Source: Desulfobacteraceae bacterium (lineage in GTDB: Bacteria > Desulfobacterota > Desulfobacteria > Desulfobacterales > Desulfobacteraceae). From it: 5,015 nucleotides of DNA. Shown one piece after another: positions 1 through 4,810 of the stretch. The DNA lies in assembly GCA_003354055.1 (NCBI GenBank), contig PIVQ01000555.1:1-5015 (forward strand). Direction: 5' to 3'. A model generated the notes under the pieces. It was not told the DNA's origin and did no database searches. It was given only the letters and a program-made list of their open reading frames with translations. The translations under genes were made by a program, and so were the position numbers. Position 1 is the stretch's first letter; every line of letters starts with the position of its first letter.

Positions 1-1072
1 AGCCATTGAATCCATAAAGTTAGGTGCCAGGGATTATATTACCAAACCCTTTAAGCTAGATGAACTTCTTTTCCTGGCACAACAGGTAATCAAAGATAAA
101 AGGTCAGGTTCAAATACCGTGGATGATAATATCGGCACTGTCCGGTATGAAGACAGAAAGTTCATCCAATGCCCCAACCCGAAGATGCAGAAAATATACC
201 GTGTAATTGAACGGGTAGCTCCCACTGACAGCACCATACTGATCCAGGGAGAAACAGGTGTTGGCAAGGATGTCTTAGCCACCCAGATCCACCTTTTAAG
301 TGAACGAAAGAAAGGCCCTTTTATCACCCTGGACTGTGGTATGCTAAATCACAACTTAGCGGAGAGCGAACTTTACGGTCACAGGAAAGGAGCCTTTTCC
401 GGTGCGACAGAACGAAAAGAAGGACTGGTGGAAAAAAGTAGCGGAGGAACCCTTTTTCTGGATGAAATTGGAAATATAGATCTTGAGCTGCAGAAAAAAT
501 TCCTACGGTTTCTTGAAACCGGAAAGTTCCGTCGCGTGGGAGAAACAAAGGAAATCAGCGTTGATACAAGGATAATTCTCGCAACGAATATTAACCTGCA
601 CGAAGCTGTTGAAAAAGGTCTGTTAAGAAAAGATCTGCTATATCGAATGGATGTCATATCCCTGACTCTCCCCCCTTTAAGAGATCGATCCGAGGATATC
701 ATGCCCCTGGCCGAATATCTGCTTGAACTATACGGAAACAAGAAAAGGAAAATGGAAATTTCTTCTGATGCATCAAATATTCTAACAGAGTATTCATGGC
801 CGGGAAATGTAAGGGAACTCAAATCCGTTATAACCAAAGCCATGCTCTTTGCCGACTCTGATATCATCATGCCTGAAGACTTGCCTAGCCACCTTGCCAG
901 GAATAAAAAAATTATAGATCCCTCAACAAAAACCCTTGAAGAAATAGAAAAGGATCATATTATGGCGGTTTTGGATGAGACCGGCGGCCATCAGACAAAA
1001 GCCGCAGAAATCCTTGGTATCCACAGAAAAACGCTCTATAAAAAAATCCATAAGTATAATCTTTTTGCATAA
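1..1072 (+). CDS. NtrC-family sigma-54-dependent response regulator (5' end outside window)
   Basis: This is a two-component transcription activator that hydrolyses ATP to remodel sigma-54 RNA polymerase. The frame is open from base 2, so the start lies outside the window; the GTG at 119 is internal. Visible residues 1-30 are the end of a receiver domain, with the conserved Lys-Pro in ITKPF (residues 14-17). The AAA+ domain follows: Walker A GETGVGKD (83-90), sigma-54 contact loop GAFSGA (130-135, Ser in place of the usual Thr, a common variant), Walker B GGTLFLDEIG (148-157), likely arginine fingers in LRKDLLYR (208-215), and sensor II WPGNVREL. A Fis-type helix-turn-helix (KAAEILGIHRKTLYKK) closes the protein. 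The order REC, AAA+, HTH is the standard NtrC/AtoC layout and the C-terminus is complete. The partner kinase and target promoters are not visible, so no gene symbol is given. Base use is less AT-rich than in the cassettes to its right. Confidence 0.96.
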   Translation, partial: AIESIKLGARDYITKPFKLDELLFLAQQVIKDKRSGSNTVDDNIGTVRYEDRKFIQCPNPKMQKIYRVIERVAPTDSTILIQGETGVGKDVLATQIHLLSERKKGPFITLDCGMLNHNLAESELYGHRKGAFSGATERKEGLVEKSSGGTLFLDEIGNIDLELQKKFLRFLETGKFRRVGETKEISVDTRIILATNINLHEAVEKGLLRKDLLYRMDVISLTLPPLRDRSEDIMPLAEYLLELYGNKKRKMEISSDASNILTEYSWPGNVRELKSVITKAMLFADSDIIMPEDLPSHLARNKKIIDPSTKTLEEIEKDHIMAVLDETGGHQTKAAEILGIHRKTLYKKIHKYNLFA

Positions 1073-1305
1073 ATGGATACCAGTACGACGGCTTATAAAA
1101 AACTCGCATTTTTTAATCTAACTGGGGGTTTTTGCCCATCCCCCCGAAAAGTACGGCAGGATTTTAATTTAGAGAACCCATTGTGCCATAATTAATAACA
1201 AAGGAAGTCAACGCTTTTATTGACAATCTCCTCGGCGACACATCAGAGTCCAGGGTTTTGATTAGGATAATACTTGAGAGGCCCATTCAACATTTTATCA
1301 TTACT
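1073..1305. other. Gap between regulator and cassette array
   Basis: No convincing gene is present. A 40-codon frame begins with ATG immediately after the regulator stop (1073-1195), but it has no ribosome binding site and no recognisable content. A second + strand open stretch (1195-1308, TAA at 1309-1311) has no ATG but reads like real protein (for example VNAFIDNLLGDTSESRVL) and ends one base before the array edge. It may be a remnant of a gene interrupted by the cassettes, though this is weak. One GC-rich hairpin (1124-1145) is listed separately. Confidence 0.5.
1124..1145 (+). terminator. Possible weak terminator hairpin after the regulator
   Basis: Five G (1124-1128) can pair with five of six C (1140-1145) across an 11-nt T-rich loop, about 50 bases after the regulator stop. 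There is no U tract after the stem on either strand, so it is not a classic intrinsic terminator. It is the only candidate in this gap. Confidence 0.3.
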
Positions 1306-1424
1306 TTTTAACACCGGCCATAAGCGGCCGCTGCATTAAATTTTGAACCATCGGGAATCTTGCCAAAACCGCTGTACTTGCCCCCAGAGGGCGATTGCGG
1401 TCCGTCTTAATGGCTTTGTTAGGA
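1306..1424 (-). other. attC site of the FRG cassette (119 bp)
   Basis: Read on the - strand, R'' is TCCTAAC (1424-1418) and R' is GTTAAAA (1312-1306). The 18-nt arm at 1414-1397 (GCCATTAAGACGGACCGC) pairs perfectly with the 15-nt arm at 1331-1317 once a T and two A are left unpaired. Those extrahelical bases are what the integron integrase uses to read the folded single strand. The long variable middle gives the size of Vibrio-type (VCR) sites. It begins seven bases after the gene stop. The R' box beyond the G belongs to whatever now follows the array. Confidence 0.92.
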
Positions 1425-1430
1425 ACTTTT

Positions 1431-2183
1431 TCATGATTCATCACTCAATTTTGAGTAACGCCATTCAATGTGCTTGCATAAACCATCCAGATCTGGGAAC
1501 ACGATAGAGTGGTTAACTCCAAGAGTATTTAAACGACGACGCAAAGTAGAAAAATCCTCAGGTGAGATTATTAATTTGGTTAACTTGGGCTTGTAGTCCT
1601 TATGGTTTTCCAAACGGACAACTGTGCCACCACTATTGAATTTGTGAACTGTAAATAGTCCTGATTGGGAGGAGATTCTTCTTGTAATAACTGAGGGTCG
1701 AAATACTTTTGTTTTTCTGTTCGAAAAAGGAGTATATTTGGTAAAATCAATATTAAAATCATCTACTGAAGGAGCAAACGCCCAAACGACCCCATTGCAT
1801 TCATCGCCATCATCATCAAGTCCAGGAGGATCTTTCACTGCAAACCAAAGTGCAATTAATGCGCTGTATGTCCAATCAAGAAGGCGAGTTGGAAGACCAT
1901 GATGTTGACCTAAAGCTATAACGTCCCAATCGTTGTCAGGCCGATGTTCCACTAATGGTAAGCTTGCTCGCTTAAATTTATTAATTAGGAGTTTCTCAAT
2001 ATTTCCAATTTCACCTTTAATATTCAATCTAGCAAGCTTTGGAAGCAGTTCCCAATCCTCTGGTTGGCCTCTAAATATCAAATCAGACTCGTTCCCACCT
2101 TTTTCTTCTTTCTCTTTGACTTCATTTATAGCTGTTATAAATTCTTCAATGGTAGAAACTGTATATTCTTTTATTTTTGCCAT
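1431..2183 (-). CDS. FRG domain-containing protein (cassette gene)
   Basis: This 250-aa soluble protein has no signal peptide or membrane segment. It carries the marks of the FRG family (named for its Phe-Arg-Gly motif): LIFRGQ at residues 35-40, followed by a Trp/Leu/Pro-rich segment, then the block ALGQHHGLPTRLLDWT (90-105) with the SALIALWFAV helix (107-116). These blocks cover most of the protein, so it is essentially one stand-alone domain. The biochemical role of FRG proteins is not settled. They recur in accessory regions, and a role in defence or toxicity is only an inference from context. The ATG at 2183 follows a 16-nt A-rich cassette leader without a clear Shine-Dalgarno; the first residues MAKIKEYTV fit a natural start. 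The gene is the last cassette in reading order and probably depends on read-through from the right. The TGA stop lies just before its attC. Confidence 0.9.
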   Translation of the reverse strand: MAKIKEYTVSTIEEFITAINEVKEKEEKGGNESDLIFRGQPEDWELLPKLARLNIKGEIGNIEKLLINKFKRASLPLVEHRPDNDWDVIALGQHHGLPTRLLDWTYSALIALWFAVKDPPGLDDDGDECNGVVWAFAPSVDDFNIDFTKYTPFSNRKTKVFRPSVITRRISSQSGLFTVHKFNSGGTVVRLENHKDYKPKLTKLIISPEDFSTLRRRLNTLGVNHSIVFPDLDGLCKHIEWRYSKLSDES

Positions 2184-2193
2184 AATTTTATTT

Positions 2194-2313
2194 TCATAAC
2201 ACAGGCATCACCTGCCGCTTTCCGGATGATGACACCAAATTAAAAGTTGCCATGATCACCTAACTTTCGCTCATCGGCGGCGAATTGCGGTCAGGTGAAT
2301 GTGACTGTTAGCT
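2194..2313 (-). other. attC site of the DUF4279 cassette (120 bp)
   Basis: On the - strand, R'' is AGCTAAC (2313-2307) and overlaps the TAA stop of the DUF4279 gene; R' is GTTATGA (2200-2194). The arm CATTCACCTGACCGC (2301-2287) pairs perfectly with the 13-nt arm at 2218-2206 after one T and one A are looped out. R'' and the array-state R' differ in their outer bases, but R'' exactly complements G plus the first six bases of its own cassette, as expected before integration. Confidence 0.92.
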
Positions 2314-2724
2314 ATAGTGCTTATAAGTATCTATGTCAATAAAGGCCCCAATTTCACCCAACAATTCGATTGTTCCGGCTTCAAAGCCTATTGCAGGTGT
2401 TGAATGATTTTCGTTAACTGAAAACCACAAAACAACTTCAAATTTTGATGAAAGATCAAATTGATCTATTGCTTCTAATATCTTTGATTGCTTCGGTTTA
2501 AGAATGTTTATCAGTGAAGAAGACAACTCATAAATATCAATAAACTCATCTACGATGTTTTCAGTTGATAACTCCCAAGAGTTTTGTTTTGCGGGCTTTT
2601 TAAAAACCATATCACCAGCACGAACCGTCGATGTTGGCTCAATTCCTAGGAATTCAGTCAATTCATCAGGATCAAAATGATCGCCATACAACTCGAAATA
2701 GACCCTGCCCTCATTTGTTGTCAA
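2308..2724 (-). CDS. DUF4279-type protein, TTG start (cassette gene)
   Basis: This 138-aa acidic soluble protein has the pattern I associate with DUF4279: an N-terminal strand VYFELYGDHFDPDELTEFLGI (residues 8-28) leading into EPTSTVRAGD (29-38), a SWELST segment (49-54), a middle helix, and a C-terminal IELLGEIGAFIDIDTY stretch. The family's function is not established, and assignment is by pattern memory rather than a search. The start is TTG at 2724, supported by AAGGAG six bases upstream. The nearest ATG (about ten bases inside) is out of frame, and no in-frame ATG precedes the conserved strand. The leader from cassette edge to start is 24 nt. The stop codon lies inside R'' of its attC, a compact arrangement usual for cassettes. 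It is probably co-transcribed with the MreB-like gene upstream. Confidence 0.88.
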   Translation of the reverse strand: MTTNEGRVYFELYGDHFDPDELTEFLGIEPTSTVRAGDMVFKKPAKQNSWELSTENIVDEFIDIYELSSSLINILKPKQSKILEAIDQFDLSSKFEVVLWFSVNENHSTPAIGFEAGTIELLGEIGAFIDIDTYKHYS

Positions 2725-2730
2725 ATATTT

Positions 2731-2736
2731 CTCCTT
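2731..2736 (-). promoter_or_regulatory. Strong Shine-Dalgarno that fixes the TTG start
   Basis: AAGGAG on the - strand, six bases before the TTG at 2724. It lies inside the 24-nt cassette leader, just after the R' box, and is the best ribosome binding site in the array. It decides the start of the DUF4279 gene. Confidence 0.8.
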
Positions 2737-2742
2737 TGGACG

Positions 2743-2828
2743 AGCTAACGGTTGAACTGACGGGCCGCGCCAAAGAGCCTGAAAAGGCGGCTTCGTTGCT
2801 CGCGGTCCCGTCCAGTGATGGATTATAA
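2743..2828 (-). other. attC site of the MreB-like cassette (86 bp)
   Basis: On the - strand, R'' is TTATAAT (2828-2822) and R' is GTTAGCT (2749-2743). The arm ACTGGACGGGACCGCG (2816-2801) pairs perfectly with the 14-nt arm at 2769-2756 once one G and one A are unpaired. R'' ends in AAT, not the near-invariant AAC. The rest of the box still complements the start of its own cassette (6 of 7), so the T looks like a point change in a real site. Confidence 0.9.
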
Positions 2829-2840
2829 ATCGAATATTGA

Positions 2841-3278
2841 CTAAGTTTCAAAAACTACCTCTCTTGCACCAGATTCTGTTAATGCGTCTTTTAGTAAGTC
2901 TTGCTGATATCCGCAGAGGAAACCTTCAAGGGTCTCTGAACCTTTTACAATAACTTTTGGCCTGACTATAGTTTTGGCATCTTTATGTACTTTTCGAATG
3001 CAATGTTTAAAAAAGGCTATCAGGATCTCTTTTTTCGAAGGATATACTTGAATCCATGAATTTTGCTTAAAAAGATCTACACGCCTATTCGCTGCGGAAG
3101 AACTAAGTTCATCCCCAACGCCAATAACCTTTGGCTTTTTCTCATCAAAAGAGAGAAACACAACAGTTTTAATTGAGACATCCAGTTCTTTTCTGCGGAG
3201 GTTTACAAGATCTGGTTCAATTGTGATGATGACATCCGATGACATTGCATTTAGGATTAGATCCGATATTCTATTCAT
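2841..3278 (-). CDS. Stand-alone protein resembling the N-terminal half of MreB (cassette gene)
   Basis: This 145-aa protein has no exact family I can name, but its order of motifs follows the first ~145 residues of MreB, the bacterial actin. KVIGVGDE (50-57) matches the MreB KVxAVGxEA turn, FFKHCIRKVH (89-98) the helix MLxYFIRKVH, VRPKVIV (105-111) RPRVVV, and LKDALTESGAREVVFE (129-144) the helix and strand ending GAREVxLIE. It stops just where MreB continues into EPMAAAIG. The segment equivalent to the phosphate-binding DLGT loop reads TIEPDL (19-24), so the nucleotide-site residues are missing and the rest of the ATPase is absent. It is therefore unlikely to be an ATPase; binding or capping an actin-like partner is speculation. 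ATG 3278 has AGGA six bases upstream and a 21-nt cassette leader. The gene call is secure; the homology is moderate. Confidence 0.85.
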   Translation of the reverse strand: MNRISDLILNAMSSDVIITIEPDLVNLRRKELDVSIKTVVFLSFDEKKPKVIGVGDELSSSAANRRVDLFKQNSWIQVYPSKKEILIAFFKHCIRKVHKDAKTIVRPKVIVKGSETLEGFLCGYQQDLLKDALTESGAREVVFET

Positions 3279-3293
3279 TGAGGTCCTATTGAT

Positions 3294-3368
3294 TTATAAC
3301 GACTTGGGTAAGAGGTTGGGAATAGAGCGCAACGGAATTCTCAATCCTTCTTCACCCTTTTGTTATGT
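3294..3368 (-). other. attC site of the 274-aa protein cassette (75 bp)
   Basis: On the - strand, R'' is ACATAAC (3368-3362) and R' is GTTATAA (3300-3294). The arm GGGTGAAGAAGGATTG (3357-3342) pairs perfectly with the 13-nt arm at 3318-3306 when one G and two A are looped out. It is the shortest site here, with a hairpin tip of only 23 nt. Its R'' exactly complements the bases at 4228-4222, which marks the far edge of its cassette. Confidence 0.91.
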
Positions 3369-3371
3369 GTT

Positions 3372-4196
3372 TTAGCATGGCCCATATTTAAATATAAAAA
3401 AATTATTAGCCTTATCTATAAGACCTAAGTCTAAATCATATAGCTGCCATGTAAGTCTATTGTTTTTTGGAATTTCCAAACTTGCTTCACTATATATCTC
3501 GGCTATAAATTTTTTATTTTCCAGATTTGGATCTATGTTATGGATAATCTCATTATAGCTACTTGCCATATCCACCATGTGTAGAGGGTGTCCTGATGTT
3601 GTAATGACAGAAGGTAAATATACAGAATTAGGGGGTACCCCTCTTGAGGAGTATTCCTCAAATATACTCCAAAGTCTTGATCTTTCTTTATTTAAGGAAA
3701 CGTCATCAGACTTGGATTTAAAAACAGAATGATCAAAAATCGCAATTACACGAAATTCTTCTCGAGTAACTTTAACAAAAACCACTTCATTTGTTCTTGC
3801 TGGAAATTCTTCTAAATGTAAATGATGAAACCCCATTACATTCAGCAAAAAATCTTTATCTGCCCACTTGTCATTCTGCGTGTTAGGCGTATAGCCTTTT
3901 TTGTGTGCTTTTAAAGAGAGGTAGGGAGTTAAGTCTGTTCCGGTTGTTACTTCTATGAACAGTTTATCCATTTTTCCTTTTAAATCGAGAAATCTTTGGT
4001 CATTAAGCACATAACTCTCTAATGATACTTTTCTTGCTCTTAGCGGGATATATCGTGATTTCCAGTTTAGATAATGAAGTATTATTGGCAGCTTTGCTTG
4101 ACTCAATAATGCCTCTTTAGTTTCTCTGTTATTAGGGAAGAATGGAATTTCTTTAATAAGTGACTCTTTGAATTTTTTTATTCTCTTTGATTCCAT
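3372..4196 (-). CDS. Unrecognised 274-aa protein (cassette gene)
   Basis: I do not recognise this family. The protein is soluble, with a Lys-rich N-terminus (MESKRIKKFKESLIKEIPFF) and no signal peptide or membrane segment. Two features stand out. Residues 122-128 read GFHHLHL, followed by a hydrophobic strand EVVFVKV and then IFDHSVF (153-159). Three His plus a nearby Asp-His could form a metal or catalytic site, which is inference only. A second part (about 195-274) contains VITTSGHPLHMVDMA and ends FIFKYGPC. The start is ATG 4196, 31 nt from the cassette edge, without a clear Shine-Dalgarno; the next in-frame Met is at residue 76, so this start is likely. The reading frame is intact and visibly AT-rich compared with the flanking chromosomal genes, as expected of transferred DNA. 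It is the first cassette in reading order and nearest to any outside promoter. The stop is four bases before its attC. Confidence 0.88.
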   Translation of the reverse strand: MESKRIKKFKESLIKEIPFFPNNRETKEALLSQAKLPIILHYLNWKSRYIPLRARKVSLESYVLNDQRFLDLKGKMDKLFIEVTTGTDLTPYLSLKAHKKGYTPNTQNDKWADKDFLLNVMGFHHLHLEEFPARTNEVVFVKVTREEFRVIAIFDHSVFKSKSDDVSLNKERSRLWSIFEEYSSRGVPPNSVYLPSVITTSGHPLHMVDMASSYNEIIHNIDPNLENKKFIAEIYSEASLEIPKNNRLTWQLYDLDLGLIDKANNFFIFKYGPC

Positions 4197-4221
4197 AAAA
4201 GTCTATTGATATTCGATTGAC

Positions 4222-4228
4222 ACATAAC
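4222..4228 (-). other. R' box and crossover point at the right edge of the array
   Basis: GTTATGT on the - strand, 25 bases before the ATG of the 274-aa gene. It complements all seven bases of that cassette's own R'' (ACATAAC, 3368-3362), so the cassette begins at 4227 and the G at 4228 belongs to the preceding recombination site. That site should be an attI, an older attC or a secondary target. No AAC-type R'' box is seen within 150 bases to the right, which argues against a normal attC. Confidence 0.75.
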
Positions 4229-4241
4229 AATATGATGTGTG

Positions 4242-4308
4242 GATCTGTATATCTTTCATGATTAGATAGCTACTAGGATATCATACGGATATGAAGAATA
4301 TCCAGATC
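4242..4308. repeat. Imperfect 18-bp inverted repeat beside the array edge
   Basis: Arms 4242-4259 (GATCTGTATATCTTTCAT) and 4291-4308 match at 15 of 18 pairs across a 31-nt loop. The right arm also sits in smaller nested repeats (GGATAT twice, ATATCC once, 4278-4303). The arms start 13 bases from the R' box, while the four attC sites here have about 4-6 bases at that place. It could be a decayed attC, part of an attI, or an unrelated regulatory palindrome. Confidence 0.55.
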
Positions 4309-4488
4309 TGGCTATTTCCTTTATATCTGCCAATTTCATACCTACCAGTATTCGGTAAGCGTGTAAAGGAACTCTATAATAAATTTTCTTTTGGTAAATA
4401 GACCTTTCAGGAGTCAACAATAACTTGCATCAACCATAATTCGGTTTAGGTGCGTAGTTATGGTATTAAAGTTGATCGGCCATGGTTC

Positions 4489-4560
4489 CAGAAAGGGCAG
4501 CACTAGCAGATGCAAGACTCGGTAACTTTGCTTTAAAAAATGAGTTCGAACCCCTTTCTG
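4489..4560. repeat. 72-nt segment closed by a perfect 9-bp inverted repeat
   Basis: CAGAAAGGG (4489-4497) pairs perfectly with CCCTTTCTG (4552-4560). Inside lies a smaller pairing of GCAAG (4512-4516) with CTTTGC (4526-4531) and an 8-base palindrome GTTCGAAC (4544-4551). The size and TTCGAAC recall a tRNA, but no T-stem is possible. It may be a structured RNA or a chance pairing. Confidence 0.4.
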
Positions 4561-4659
4561 TATAGTCTTATCAATCCGTGGAGTAGTCGGGTTGATGAAA
4601 TGAATTGTAGAAACGCTTAAATCTGACCATGCAACAGTTTAATTAAGCAGTAAATCCCC

Positions 4660-4680
4660 CAATAACCAAAAGGTTTATTG
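4660..4680. repeat. Small hairpin downstream of CoA-transferase
   Basis: CAATAACC (4660-4667) pairs with GGTTTATTG (4672-4680) around an AAAA loop, with one bulged T. In the - direction it directly follows the strong hairpin at 4681-4720 and leads into GGGGG rather than a U tract. Possible part of the CoA-transferase 3' UTR. Confidence 0.45.
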
Positions 4681-4720
4681 TGTAGGTCCGGATGGGGTGC
4701 CCGCTCCATCCGGACCCACA
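4681..4720 (-). terminator. Strong 15-bp hairpin, probable terminator or 3' UTR stabiliser
   Basis: Arms 4681-4695 and 4706-4720 enclose a 10-nt loop. As - strand RNA all 15 pairs form, one of them G-U; on the + strand that pair would be an A-C mismatch. This points to the - strand as the functional one, making this part of the mRNA leaving the CoA-transferase gene, about 87 bases past its stop. No U tract follows, so Rho-independent termination is not certain; mRNA end protection is the alternative. Confidence 0.6.
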
Positions 4721-4810
4721 GTAAATACCAGGTTGATCTCCACCCGGTACAGCATTTTGCCGGGCGGAGAATAGCGCACATTACATTATTATTCTAACCT
4801 TGGTATTTAC
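4721..4810 (-). repeat. Nested inverted-repeat element overlapping the CoA-transferase stop
   Basis: Outer arms GTAAATACCA (4721-4730) and TGGTATTTAC (4801-4810) pair over 10 bp, extended by GGTT/AACC (4731-4734, 4796-4799) past a one-base bulge. An inner hairpin joins 4737-4747 with 4760-4770, 11 bp around a 12-nt loop; as - strand RNA its odd pair is G-U, on the + strand A-C. The TAA stop of the CoA-transferase (4809-4807) lies in the outer arm. It may be a 3' UTR structure or a small repeat element inserted at the gene end. Confidence 0.65.

Larger units (their letters stand above)
1306..4228 (-). mobile_element. Integron cassette array (CALIN-like), four cassettes, no integrase visible
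   Basis: Four genes, all on the - strand, each end in an attC site. Taking the crossover as G^TT in each R' box, the cassettes are 3300-4227 (unknown 274 aa), 2749-3299 (MreB-like), 2200-2748 (DUF4279) and 1312-2199 (FRG). The first six bases of each cassette, with G in front, complement that cassette's own R'' box: GTTATGT/ACATAAC 7 of 7, GTTATAA/TTATAAT 6 of 7, GTTAGCT/AGCTAAC 7 of 7, GTTATGA/TCCTAAC 6 of 7. This is expected if each cassette once closed as a circle, and it fixes the edges independently of the genes. Leaders are 31, 21, 24 and 16 nt, too short for promoters, so transcription must come from the right. No intI lies in the window. Whether the array is a true CALIN or the distal part of an integron depends on the flanks. 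Confidence 0.93.
4229..4806. other. Long gap between array and CoA-transferase, no convincing gene
   Basis: About 580 bases without a supported gene. No integron integrase or clear remnant is seen on either strand, although an integrase diverging from the array would be expected here on the + strand. A 74-codon open stretch on the - strand (4638-4414) has no usable start before its last few codons. No convincing sigma-70 promoter toward the array was found: a TTGACT at 4417-4412 has no -10 box at proper spacing. The gap does contain inverted repeats (4242-4308, 4489-4560) and a hairpin-rich block (4660-4810), listed separately. Confidence 0.6.

Noticed and set aside
379..870. 163-codon antisense ORF inside the response regulator
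   Set aside because: It lies wholly opposite the AAA+ domain, is Ser/Arg-rich and featureless, as expected of an antisense shadow.
1117..1146. Possible fifth attC begun by ATCTAAC (perfect R'' form on the + strand)
   Set aside because: Only a short G/C hairpin follows; there is no matching L' arm, no R' GTT box and no extra-base pattern.
1073..1195. 40-codon ORF starting just after the regulator stop
   Set aside because: No ribosome binding site of its own and an unnatural composition; it runs through the GC hairpin at 1124-1145.
1580..1762. 60-codon - strand ORF inside the FRG gene
   Set aside because: Shadow in another frame of a gene with clear conserved motifs; no family features.
4489..4560. 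Possible tRNA gene (acceptor-like stem plus TTCGAAC)
   Set aside because: The acceptor-like 3' strand follows TTCGAAC directly, leaving no room for a T-stem, and no D-arm or anticodon arm forms.
4414..4638. 74-codon open stretch on the - strand
   Set aside because: There is no ATG until the last few codons, no ribosome binding site and no recognised similarity; open stretches of this length occur by chance.
1073..4806. CRISPR array or insertion sequence
   Set aside because: No regularly spaced direct repeats and no transposase frame; the repeated structures are attC sites and isolated hairpins.
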